From the NCBI GenBank assembly GCA_964406375.1, contig CAYORM010000023.1, positions 1 to 43,456 of the forward strand: 43,456 nucleotides of DNA, written 5' to 3'. Both the position numbers and the translations under genes were made by a program. Shown in pieces: positions 23,420-31,726 of the stretch. The notes under the pieces are model-generated. The model ran no database searches. It was given only the letters and a program-made list of their open reading frames with translations, and had not been told where the DNA came from. How positions within the stretch are numbered: position 1 is the first letter of the stretch; each line of letters opens with the position of its first letter. This DNA comes from CAYORM01 sp964406375. Its GTDB lineage: Bacteria; Pseudomonadota; Alphaproteobacteria; DSM-16000; Inquilinaceae.

Positions 23420-25108
23420 ATGGATCAGGCCGCCGCACGCCTCGCGCCGCCGGGCCGCCTCTACCCGGGGGATATCGACTGGGGAGCGGCGATACCAGAG
23501 CGGCCGCTGACGGCGCTGCTCGACGAGGCGGTCGCGCGCTTCCCCGACCGGCCCTGCGCCGAATTCCTCGGCCGGCGGTTCAGCTATCGCCAGATCGGTG
23601 AGCTCGCCGACCGTTTCGCCGGGGGGCTCGCCGCGGCCGGCATCCGGCCCGGCGACCGGGTTGCGCTGCTGCTGCCCAACTGCCCCTGGTTCATCGTCGC
23701 CTTCTTCGGGATCCTCAAGAGCGGCGCGGCGGTGGTGAACCTGAACCCGCTCTACACCGACCGGGAACTCGCCCATCAGGTCGCCGACAGCGGCGCTGCG
23801 GCGATCGTCACGCTCGACCTCGCGGCGCTCTACGGCAAGGCCTCGAAGCTGCTCGAGAGCGGGCCGGAACGCCGGCTGATCGTGGCGACCCTCTCCGAGC
23901 AGCTCCCCCGCGCCAAAGGGCTGGTCTTCCCGCTGCTGAAGCGGCGCGAGATCGCACGTGTGCCGCGGGACGCACGCCATCTGCGCTTCGCCGACCTGCT
24001 GAAGAGCCCGGTCCCCGCACCGGTCCCCCTCGCACCGTCGGATCTCGCGGTGCTGCAGTACACCGGCGGGACGACGGGCGTTCCGAAGGCGGCAATGCTG
24101 ACGCATGGCGCGCTCTACGCCAACACGCAGCAGAGCCGGATGTGGTTCACCGGCACCACGCCCGGGCGTGAACGCATGATGGCGGTGCTGCCCTTCTTCC
24201 ACGTCTTCGCCATGACGGTGGTGATGAACCTGTCGATCGCGGTGGCGGCGGAAATGGTGATCCTGCCGCGGTTCGAGCTCGCCGCGCTCATGCGCGCGAT
24301 CGATCGTCACAAACCGACCTTCTTCCCTGCGGTTCCGACGATCTACACGGCGATCAACAACCACCCCGAGCGTGACCGCTACGATCTCTCCTCGATCCGC
24401 ATGTGCGTATCGGGGGGCGCCCCGCTGCCGGTCGAGGTCAAGGAAACCTTCGAGCGGGTGACGGGGTGCAGCCTGGTCGAAGGCTACGGGCTGACCGAGG
24501 CCTCGCCCGTCGTCGCCTGCAATCCACTGGCCGGGCTCAACAAGACCGGTGCCGTCGGCCTGCCGTTGCCCGGGACGACGGTGGAGATCGTCTCGCTCGA
24601 GGACGGGGTGACGGTGCTGCCAACCGGCGAGATCGGCGAGATCTGCGTGCGCGGGCCGCAGCTCATGGCCGGCTACTGGAACCGGCCGGCGGAGACGGCC
24701 GCCGTGCTGCGCAACGGCCGGCTGCACACCGGTGACATCGGCCGCATCGACGAGGACGGCTATGTCTTCGTCGTCGACCGCATCAAGGACGTGATCATCG
24801 CCTCGGGCTTCAAGGTTTATCCGCGCGATGTCGAGGAGCAGATCTACCAGCATCCCGGCATCGCCGAGTGCATCGTGGCGGGGGTCCCCGACGCCTATCG
24901 CGGCCAGTCGGTGAAGGCCTATGTCGTCCGGCGTGCCGGCTCGACCGTCGCCGAGGAGGAACTGCGCGACTTTCTGCGCGACCGCCTGTCGCCGATCGCC
25001 ATGCCGCGCCAGTTCGAGTTCCGCGAGACGCTGCCCCGGACGATGATCGGCAAGCTGTCGCGCAAGGACGTGCTGGCGGAGGAGGAGGCCCGCCGCCGGC
25101 AGGGCTGA
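23420..25108 (+). CDS. fadD: Long-chain fatty acid-CoA ligase
   Basis: 562 residues of the ANL adenylating superfamily. The ATP/AMP motif YTGGTTGVPKAA is at about 213-224; the GYGLTEASP motif near 355 and HTGDIG near 436 bind the adenylate; the hinge DRIKDVIIASGFKVYPRD begins near 453. The catalytic lysine is in MIGKLSRK near 544. It activates imported fatty acids to acyl-CoA at the membrane. GGGGAGG just before the ATG gives a strong start. It is the first gene of the fatty-acid block; the thiolase follows after 138 nt with its own promoter-like box. Confidence 0.93.
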   Translation: MDQAAARLAPPGRLYPGDIDWGAAIPERPLTALLDEAVARFPDRPCAEFLGRRFSYRQIGELADRFAGGLAAAGIRPGDRVALLLPNCPWFIVAFFGILKSGAAVVNLNPLYTDRELAHQVADSGAAAIVTLDLAALYGKASKLLESGPERRLIVATLSEQLPRAKGLVFPLLKRREIARVPRDARHLRFADLLKSPVPAPVPLAPSDLAVLQYTGGTTGVPKAAMLTHGALYANTQQSRMWFTGTTPGRERMMAVLPFFHVFAMTVVMNLSIAVAAEMVILPRFELAALMRAIDRHKPTFFPAVPTIYTAINNHPERDRYDLSSIRMCVSGGAPLPVEVKETFERVTGCSLVEGYGLTEASPVVACNPLAGLNKTGAVGLPLPGTTVEIVSLEDGVTVLPTGEIGEICVRGPQLMAGYWNRPAETAAVLRNGRLHTGDIGRIDEDGYVFVVDRIKDVIIASGFKVYPRDVEEQIYQHPGIAECIVAGVPDAYRGQSVKAYVVRRAGSTVAEEELRDFLRDRLSPIAMPRQFEFRETLPRTMIGKLSRKDVLAEEEARRRQG

Positions 25109-25181
25109 CGGGTGCAGGGGTGACGGAGGCAGGCGTGACGGGTGGAGCCGCCGCTTCCGGATCGTCGGATGCGCTTGGCGG

Positions 25182-25210
25182 CTGAACGCGGCAGCGCCCG
25201 GTGCTAGGGT
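25182..25210 (+). promoter_or_regulatory. CTAGGGT promoter-like box before thiolase
   Basis: CTGAAC (25182-25187), 17 nt, TAGGGT (25205-25210); ATG follows 36 nt later. The CTAGG[CG]T sequence recurs before xylB (31687) and the class III aminotransferase (42878) at similar distances. Confidence 0.38.
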
Positions 25211-25246
25211 CGCGCCGGTGAGGATGACCGCCGACAGGGACGAGCG

Positions 25247-26398
25247 ATGACGAGCAGGATGGCGGTGATCGCCGGGTATCGACGGTCGCCGCATCATTTC
25301 GCGACCAAAGGCGCGCTGGCCCGGGTGCGGCCGGACGATCTGGCGGCGGCCGTGATCACCGAGCTTCTCGCCGCGACGGGCGTGGCGCCGGATGCGGTCG
25401 AGGATCTCGTGCTCGGCTGCGCCTTCCCCGAGGGAGAGCAGGGCTTCAATCTCGGCCGCATGGTGGCGCTCCTGGCCGGGCTGCCGGACACCGTGCCGGG
25501 GATGACGGTCAATCGGTGGTGCGGCTCCTCGATGCAGGCGATCCACATCGCCGCCGCCGCGATCGCCGCCGGTGCCGGCGAATGCTTCATCTGCGGCGGT
25601 GTGGAGAGCATGACGCGGGTGCCGATGCCCGGCTTCAACCCCGCGCCCAACCCCACCCTCGCGGCCCGGATGCCGCAGGCCTACCATTCGATGGGCGTGA
25701 CGGCGGAGACGCTGGCACGTCGCTACGGCATCGGTCGCGACGAGCAGGAGGCCTTCGCCTTGCGCTCGCACCGCCGGGCCGCGGCCGCGGCCGCCGAGGG
25801 CTGCTTCGCCGAAGAGATCGTGCCGATCGCGACCGGCGACGGCACGGTGGCCGCCGACGGTACGATCCGGGCGGACAGCTCGGCCGAAGCGCTGGCCGCG
25901 CTCGCCCCTGCCTTCGAGCGCGACGGCACGGTCACGGCCGGCACGTCGAGCCCCCTGACCGACGGCGCCTCGGCCGTCCTCGTCACCTCGGAGACCTTCG
26001 CGCGCAGCGCGGGGCTGCCGGTGCTGGCGCGGATCCGCGCTTGGGCCGTCTCCGGCTGTGCGCCCGAGATCATGGGGATCGGCCCCGTGGGCGCGAGCCG
26101 CAAGGCGCTCGCCCGTGCCGGCGTCACGCTGGCCGATATCGACGTGATCGAGCTGAATGAGGCCTTCGCGGCGCAGGCGCTCGCCGTGGGGCGCGAGCTC
26201 GACCTCGATTGGGAGCGTACCAATCGCGAAGGCGGAGCGATCGCGCTCGGCCATCCGCTCGGCGCCTCGGGCGCGCGGATCACCGGCAAGGCCGCGCAGC
26301 TCCTGGCGCGTGGCGGGGGACAGGGCCGGGGTCTCGCGCTCGCCACCGCCTGCATCGGCGGCGGGCAGGGGATCGCCACCATCCTCGAAGCGGCGTGA
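25247..26398 (+). CDS. fadA: Acetyl-CoA acyltransferase (thiolase), beta-oxidation type
   Basis: 383 residues, typical thiolase length. The nucleophile is C92 (NRWCGSSM); the catalytic His and second Cys are H336 (GHPLGASGAR) and C369 (ACIGGGQG); the substrate loop ends at ELNEAFAAQAL. It cleaves 3-ketoacyl-CoA with CoA to acetyl-CoA and a shortened acyl-CoA. The multifunctional dehydrogenase/hydratase begins 8 nt downstream, the normal pairing of thiolase with FadB-type partners. AGGGA lies 8 nt before the ATG. Degradative rather than biosynthetic use is inferred from the operon. Confidence 0.92.
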   Translation: MTSRMAVIAGYRRSPHHFATKGALARVRPDDLAAAVITELLAATGVAPDAVEDLVLGCAFPEGEQGFNLGRMVALLAGLPDTVPGMTVNRWCGSSMQAIHIAAAAIAAGAGECFICGGVESMTRVPMPGFNPAPNPTLAARMPQAYHSMGVTAETLARRYGIGRDEQEAFALRSHRRAAAAAAEGCFAEEIVPIATGDGTVAADGTIRADSSAEALAALAPAFERDGTVTAGTSSPLTDGASAVLVTSETFARSAGLPVLARIRAWAVSGCAPEIMGIGPVGASRKALARAGVTLADIDVIELNEAFAAQALAVGRELDLDWERTNREGGAIALGHPLGASGARITGKAAQLLARGGGQGRGLALATACIGGGQGIATILEAA

Positions 26399-26406
26399 GG
26401 CGGCCG

Positions 26407-28737
26407 GTGTCGATCGCGCGCATCGGGGTGGTGGGGGCCGGTGTGATGGGCGGGGGCATCGCCGCCCATGCCGCTAATGCCGGCGCCGAGGTGCTGTTAC
26501 TCGACCGGGTGGCCGCCGGCGCGGCCGACCGCAACGCCATCGCGGCGGGCGCGCTGCAGGCTCTGGCCAAGGCCGACCCCGCGCCCTTCATGACGAAGGC
26601 GGCCGCCCGCCGCATCCGGCCCGGCAATATCGAGGACGACCTCGAATCGCTCGCCGGCTGCGACTGGATCATCGAGGCGGTGGTCGAGGATCTGGCCGTC
26701 AAGCGGGATCTCTATGCCGCGCTCGAGACGGTGTTGCGGCCGGGCATGGCGGTGTCCTCCAACACCTCGACGATCCCGCTCGCCCGATTGACCGAGGGGC
26801 GGGGCGCGGATTTCCGCCGGGCCTTCCTGATCACGCATTTCTTCAACCCGCCGCGCTACATGCGGCTGCTCGAACTGGTCGCGGGACCGGAGACGGATCC
26901 GGAGATCGTGGCGCGGGTGGCCCGGTTCGCCGATCTCCGACTCGGCAAGGGGGTGGTCGTCTGCCGCGACACGCCGGGCTTCATCGCCAACCGGATCGGC
27001 GCGATGTGGATGGAGGCCGCGGTCCAGGCGGCGCTGGCCGAAGGGCTGACGGTCGAGGAGGCCGACGCCATAGCCGGTCGTCCCATGGGCGTGCCGAAGA
27101 CGGGCGTCTTCGGGCTGCTCGACCTCGTTGGCATCGATCTGATGCCCAAGGTCGCGGCGAGCCTGCTGGAGAGCCTGCCGGCCGACGATCCCTATCGCCG
27201 GGTGCGCCGGCCCGTGCCGCTGCTCGACCGGATGATCGCCGAGGGGCTGACCGGCCGGAAAGGCAAAGGCGGTTTCTACCGGCTGGCGCGCGATCCGTCC
27301 GGCGGGCGCAGCAAGCAGCGCATCGATCTGACGACCGGTACCTATGCGGCGGCCGAACGGCCGCGCATCCCGGCAGTGGAGGCGGCGCGCAGCGGCGGGC
27401 TTCCGGCACTCCTCGCCGATCCCGGTCCGCATGGCCGGTTCGCCGCCACCATGCTGGGCGAGACGCTGGCCTATGCGGCGGCGCTGGTGCCGGAGATCGC
27501 CCCGGACATCGCCTCGGTCGATCGTGCGATGCGGCTCGGCTATGGATGGGAGAAGGGGCCGTTCGAGCTGATCGACGCCGTCGGCCCCGGCTGGCTCGCC
27601 GCCTGGCTCAATGGCCGGGGCCGCATCGTGCCGCCGCTTCTCGCACGTGCCGTCGAGCAGGGCGGGTTCTACCGGGTGGTGGAGGGCCGCCTCGAACAAC
27701 TCGCCCCCGACGGGCTCTGGATCCCGGTCGCGCGGCCCGAGGGGGTCATCGAGCTCGCCGATGTCAAACGGGCCGGGCCGCCGCTGCTGGCCAACCGATC
27801 CGCCGCCTTGTGGGATCTCGGCGACGGCATCACCTGTCTCGAATTCACCACCAAGCGCAACACCCTCGACGAGGGCGTGCTGGAGATGATCGAGCGCGGC
27901 CTGGCGCTGACCGCCCGCGCGCACCGCGCCATGGTGATCTACAATGACGGCCCTGACTTCACCCTCGGCGCCAATCTCGGCCTCGCCCTCTTCGCGGCGA
28001 ATGTCGCGGCCTGGGACGAGATCGAGATGCTGGTCGCGGCGGGGCATCGGGTCTATGCGGCGCTGGCGCGTGCGCCGGTCCCGGTCGTCGTCGCCCCCGC
28101 TGGCCTGACGCTCGGCGGCGGTTGCGAGATGCTGCTGCACGCCCCGGCCGTCCAGGCCCATGCCGAGACCTATTGCGGTCTGGTCGAGGCCGGCGTCGGC
28201 CTCGTGCCCGCCTGGGGTGGCTGCTTGCGGATGCTGCAACGGGCGCGGCTCCATCCGCCCCATGGCCCCGTCGCGCCTGTGCTGCGGGTCTTCGAGACGA
28301 TCGCCCTCGCAAAGGTGGCGCGGTCGGCCTTCGAGGCGCGCACGCTCTCCTTCCTGCGGCCGGAGGACGGGATCACGATGAATCGCGACCGGCTGCTCGC
28401 CGATGCCAAGGCGCGGGCGCTCGCCATGGCCGAGGCCGGCTGGACGCCACCCGAACCCCCCGACCCCCTGCATCTGCCGGGCGAGGCGGGGCGGCTTGCC
28501 ATCGGTCTCGGCGTCGAGGCGTTGCGCCGCCAGGGGCGGGTCACCCCGCATGACGAAGTCGTCGCCGAGGCGCTGGCGCGGCTGCTCTCCGGCGATGGCT
28601 GCGATGTGCTCGACGCCGTCGACGAGGCGGCGATGCATGGGCTCGAGCGGCGGCATTTCATGGCGCTGATCCGCACCGAGGCCACGCTCGCCCGCATCGC
28701 CCACACCCTCGACACCGGCAAGCCGCTGCGGAACTGA
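26407..28737 (+). CDS. 3-hydroxyacyl-CoA dehydrogenase/enoyl-CoA hydratase fusion
   Basis: 776 residues from GTG 26407; the frame runs back into the thiolase gene, but homology begins at SIARIGVVGAG. Domain order: NAD-binding 3-hydroxyacyl-CoA dehydrogenase with GAGVMGGG (about 10-17) and the catalytic His segment HFFNPPRYMRLLELV (about 145-159); dehydrogenase C-terminal domains (about 185-450); then a crotonase fold from about 472, with the hydratase glutamate in GLVEAGVGLVPAWGG. This order (dehydrogenase first) is the reverse of E. coli FadB and typical of many Alphaproteobacteria. It performs the second and third beta-oxidation steps. The downstream acyl-CoA dehydrogenase starts 3 nt after its stop. 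Confidence 0.92.
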   Translation: MSIARIGVVGAGVMGGGIAAHAANAGAEVLLLDRVAAGAADRNAIAAGALQALAKADPAPFMTKAAARRIRPGNIEDDLESLAGCDWIIEAVVEDLAVKRDLYAALETVLRPGMAVSSNTSTIPLARLTEGRGADFRRAFLITHFFNPPRYMRLLELVAGPETDPEIVARVARFADLRLGKGVVVCRDTPGFIANRIGAMWMEAAVQAALAEGLTVEEADAIAGRPMGVPKTGVFGLLDLVGIDLMPKVAASLLESLPADDPYRRVRRPVPLLDRMIAEGLTGRKGKGGFYRLARDPSGGRSKQRIDLTTGTYAAAERPRIPAVEAARSGGLPALLADPGPHGRFAATMLGETLAYAAALVPEIAPDIASVDRAMRLGYGWEKGPFELIDAVGPGWLAAWLNGRGRIVPPLLARAVEQGGFYRVVEGRLEQLAPDGLWIPVARPEGVIELADVKRAGPPLLANRSAALWDLGDGITCLEFTTKRNTLDEGVLEMIERGLALTARAHRAMVIYNDGPDFTLGANLGLALFAANVAAWDEIEMLVAAGHRVYAALARAPVPVVVAPAGLTLGGGCEMLLHAPAVQAHAETYCGLVEAGVGLVPAWGGCLRMLQRARLHPPHGPVAPVLRVFETIALAKVARSAFEARTLSFLRPEDGITMNRDRLLADAKARALAMAEAGWTPPEPPDPLHLPGEAGRLAIGLGVEALRRQGRVTPHDEVVAEALARLLSGDGCDVLDAVDEAAMHGLERRHFMALIRTEATLARIAHTLDTGKPLRN

Positions 28738-28740
28738 CCC

Positions 28741-30474
28741 TTGCCCTACCGTTCTCCCATCGCCGATATCCGCTTCGTCCTGCACCGGATGATCGGCATC
28801 GACGCGATCGCCGAAGCAGCCCCCGAGGCAGGCGTGACCGGCGCGCTGGTCGATGGCATCGTCGAGGCACTCGCCCGGCTCTCGGACGAGGTCTTCGCCC
28901 CTCTCAACGCGGTCGGCGACCGCCAGGGCTGCCGCTTCGCCGACGGTGCGGTCGAGAACCCGGAAGGCTTCGCCGCCGCCTATCGCGCCTATGCCGAAGG
29001 CGGGTGGAACGGGCTCGACGTGTCGCCGCGCTGGGGCGGGCAGGGCTTGCCACACGTGCTGACCGCGGCGATGCACGAGATGCTGTCCGGTGCCAACATG
29101 GCGCTCGCGATCGTGCCCGGTCTGACGCAGGGCGCGATCCGCGCGCTCGCCCTGCATGGCGATCCGGCACTGCAGGATGCCTGTCTGCCGCGTCTCGTCT
29201 CGGGCGAATGGGCGGGTACGATGTGCCTCACCGAGCCGCAATGCGGCTCCGATCTCGGTCTCGTGCGCTGCCGGGCGGAGCCGCTGGGCGACGGCCGCTA
29301 TGCCCTGACCGGGCAGAAGATCTTCATATCGGCGGGCGAACACGACCTGACCGCGAACATCCTCCATCTGGTGCTGGCCCGGCTGCCCGATGCACCGGCC
29401 GGCACACGCGGCCTGTCGCTCTTCCTCGCCCCGAAGATCCTGCCCGACGGGCGGCGCAACGCGGTGCGCTGCACCGGCATCGAGCGCAAGATGGGCATCC
29501 ACGGCTCGCCGACCTGCGCGCTCGCCTTCGAGGGGGCGGAGGCATGGCTCGTCGGGGCGCCGCATCGCGGCATGCCGGCGATGTTCACCATGATGAATGC
29601 CGCCCGCCTGTCGGTCGCCATGCAGGGGATCGGCATTGCCGAGGCGGCGTGGCAGGCGGCGCGCGACTGGGCGCTGGAGCGGCACCAGGGCCGTGCCCCG
29701 CGGGCGCGCGGCGAGGCCGTCCCCGCCGCCGCGGCCGACCCGATCGTCGACCATCCCGAAGTGCGGCGCCAGCTGATGGCGATGCGCGGTTTCCTCGGCG
29801 CGGCCCGGCTTCTCGCCTATGAGACCGCGCTCGACATTGACCGCGCCGCCACCGCCGCCGATGCCGCCGCGCGGCAGGCGGCCGAGGACCGCGTGGCGCT
29901 GATGACGCCGGTGCTCAAGGCCTGGTGCACCGACGAGGCCTCGGCGATCGCCAATGCCGCGCTGCAGATCCATGGCGGCCACGGCTACATCGTCGAGACC
30001 GGTGTCGAGCAGCTCGTCCGCGACGTCCGCATCACCCAGATCTACGAGGGCACCAATGGCATCCAGGCGCTCGATCTGGTCGGCCGCAAGCTGACGCAGG
30101 ATACCGGCCGGCTGCTGCGGCGCTTCTTCCACCCGCTCGATGCCTTCCTGGCGGCCCGGCGGGAGGACCCGGCGCTGGCACCCCTCGCCAAGGCGTTCGG
30201 ACGGCTGCGGAGCGCCACGCTGTGGATGGCGCGGCGGGGCCTTGTCGACCCCACCGACGCCGCGGCCGGAGCCAGCGAGTATCTGCGCCTGTTCGCGCTG
30301 GTCGCGGCAGGCTGGGCCTGGGCGCGGATCGCGGCGCAGGACCCCGAGGACGCCGACCGCGCCGCGATGGCTGCGTTCTACATGCGGCGCGTACTGCCCG
30401 AGTCGGGAGCGCTGCTGTCGGCGATCACCGCGGGCGCCGCCCCGGTCATGGCCGTTCCTCCCGCTAGGCTCTGA
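28741..30474 (+). CDS. Acyl-CoA dehydrogenase
   Basis: 577 residues. The start is TTG 28741, three bases after the previous stop; the protein then opens PYRSPIADIRFVLH, the usual beginning of this subgroup. Flavin and substrate motifs: MCLTEPQCGSDLG, YALTGQKIFIS, QIHGGHGYI and QIYEGTNGIQ, where E436 is the catalytic base. A C-terminal extension (about 450-577) is characteristic of the larger FadE5/AcdA-like class rather than 380-residue dehydrogenases. It introduces the first double bond of beta-oxidation and passes electrons to ETF, which is not encoded here. It ends the operon 12 bp before the convergent HDAC-family gene. Confidence 0.93.
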   Translation: MPYRSPIADIRFVLHRMIGIDAIAEAAPEAGVTGALVDGIVEALARLSDEVFAPLNAVGDRQGCRFADGAVENPEGFAAAYRAYAEGGWNGLDVSPRWGGQGLPHVLTAAMHEMLSGANMALAIVPGLTQGAIRALALHGDPALQDACLPRLVSGEWAGTMCLTEPQCGSDLGLVRCRAEPLGDGRYALTGQKIFISAGEHDLTANILHLVLARLPDAPAGTRGLSLFLAPKILPDGRRNAVRCTGIERKMGIHGSPTCALAFEGAEAWLVGAPHRGMPAMFTMMNAARLSVAMQGIGIAEAAWQAARDWALERHQGRAPRARGEAVPAAAADPIVDHPEVRRQLMAMRGFLGAARLLAYETALDIDRAATAADAAARQAAEDRVALMTPVLKAWCTDEASAIANAALQIHGGHGYIVETGVEQLVRDVRITQIYEGTNGIQALDLVGRKLTQDTGRLLRRFFHPLDAFLAARREDPALAPLAKAFGRLRSATLWMARRGLVDPTDAAAGASEYLRLFALVAAGWAWARIAAQDPEDADRAAMAAFYMRRVLPESGALLSAITAGAAPVMAVPPARL

Positions 30475-30486
30475 CGCCCGAGCCCC

Positions 30487-31596
30487 TCAGACGCGGGCGC
30501 GCAGCCAGTCGACCAGCGCCTCGGCCGCCCGGATCGCCTCGTCCTGATGCGGTTGCAGCGCCTGTCCGCCCCAGCTCTCGACCTCCTCGAGCAGCGGATC
30601 CTCCACTTCGGTCCGGATGCCGGCGAGCGTCTCGACGATCGCATGGCCGCAGAACGGCACATAGCCCTCGCTGTAGCCGCCCTCATGGCTCATCGCGATC
30701 CGGCCGCCGCACAGGGTATCGGCCGCCGCCATCAGCATCTCGGTCATGCGCCGGTAGCCGCCGGAGGAAACCATCTGACGCGCCAGCGGGTCGAAGGCGG
30801 AGGCGTCGAGCCCGGAGGCGACGACGATCATCTCGGGCCGGAAGGCCCCGAGCGCCGGGACCACGACCCGCTCCATTGCCGCGAGATAGGCACCATTGCC
30901 GCTGCCGGCGGGCAGCGGGATGTTGAGGTTGAACCCCTCGCCGGCGCCGCGTCCGGTCTCGGAGAGGGCGCCGCGGCCGACCGGATAGAGATTGTCCTGG
31001 TGCAGCGAGATCGTCAGCACCGACGGGTCCTCAAGGAAAATCGCCTCGGTCCCGTTGCCGTGATGAACGTCCCAGTCGACCACCGCGACGCGGCCGAGGC
31101 CGGCGGTGGCCTGCAGGTGGCGGATCGCGATCGGGATGTTGCCGATGAAGCAGAAGCCCATCGCCGCATCGGGCTCGGCATGATGCCCGGGTGGCCGGAC
31201 GAGGGCATAGGCGTTCCGGACCCGGCCCTCCATCACCGCGCGCAGCGCCGCGAGGGTGCCGCCGGCCGACAGCTTCATGATCTCATAGCTGAACGGGCCC
31301 ATCGGCGCCTCGTGGCCGACATAGCGCCAAGCGATCGGCTCGACCGCGCGCAGGCGCTCGAGGTGATCGCGGGTGTGGCAACGCAGGATGTCCGTCTCGT
31401 CGACCGGCTCGACCGTCAGCGGCGTCAGCCGGTCGTGAAGGCCGGAGACCTGCATCAGGTTCAAAAAACGCCGTTTCGTCGCCGGTGATTCGCCCTGCTG
31501 CCCGGGCTCTGTAAAGCGGCCGGGCGGCAGCATCTGATGCGCCGTGCCCGTGTCATGCCACAGATAGCGTTCCTTGAAGACGAAACCTGTCGCCAT
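30487..31596 (-). CDS. Histone deacetylase family protein (acetylpolyamine/acetyl-amide hydrolase-like)
   Basis: 369 residues with the arginase/deacetylase fold. Catalytic and zinc residues are all present: H138/H139 in RPPGHHAE, D176 and H178 in DWDVHHGNGT, and D264 in SGLDAS; HEGGYSE closes the active site. Bacterial members deacetylate acetylpolyamines, acetoin-related proteins or other N-acetyl substrates; this sequence does not distinguish them. The start has GGGAGAAGAA directly before ATG 31596. It is divergent from xylB with 130 bp between. A link to the polyamine-type importer at the window start is possible but unsupported. Confidence 0.9.
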   Translation of the reverse strand: MATGFVFKERYLWHDTGTAHQMLPPGRFTEPGQQGESPATKRRFLNLMQVSGLHDRLTPLTVEPVDETDILRCHTRDHLERLRAVEPIAWRYVGHEAPMGPFSYEIMKLSAGGTLAALRAVMEGRVRNAYALVRPPGHHAEPDAAMGFCFIGNIPIAIRHLQATAGLGRVAVVDWDVHHGNGTEAIFLEDPSVLTISLHQDNLYPVGRGALSETGRGAGEGFNLNIPLPAGSGNGAYLAAMERVVVPALGAFRPEMIVVASGLDASAFDPLARQMVSSGGYRRMTEMLMAAADTLCGGRIAMSHEGGYSEGYVPFCGHAIVETLAGIRTEVEDPLLEEVESWGGQALQPHQDEAIRAAEALVDWLRARV

Positions 31597-31663
31597 TTCT
31601 TCTCCCGCGCCTCCGGTGACGCCCTCGGGTCGTTCCTGCCACTCTGGGCGGTGCGCCCGCTTC

Positions 31664-31693
31664 CTGGCAAGCCGGCGCGGGCGTCGCTAGGCT
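31664..31693 (+). promoter_or_regulatory. CTAGGCT promoter-like box before xylB
   Basis: CTGGCA (31664-31669), 18-nt spacer, TAGGCT (31688-31693); ATG 31727 follows 33 nt later. It is the second of three CTAGG[CG]T occurrences in this position. Confidence 0.42.
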
Positions 31694-31726
31694 CATCGGA
31701 AACAATGACGGGACGGGGAGGGGCGG

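Noticed and set aside
23222..26254. 1010-codon open frame on the minus strand antisense to fadD and thiolase
   Set aside because: It covers two well-supported genes and the divergent promoter region, has no recognisable domain and the composition of a GC-rich antisense shadow.
26497..30132. 1211-codon open frame on the minus strand antisense to the thiolase/fusion/acyl-CoA dehydrogenase genes
   Set aside because: The plus-strand frames encode unmistakable enzymes with catalytic motifs over the same bases. The antisense product is an Arg/His/Gly/Asp-rich string without domains, as expected opposite GC-rich codons.
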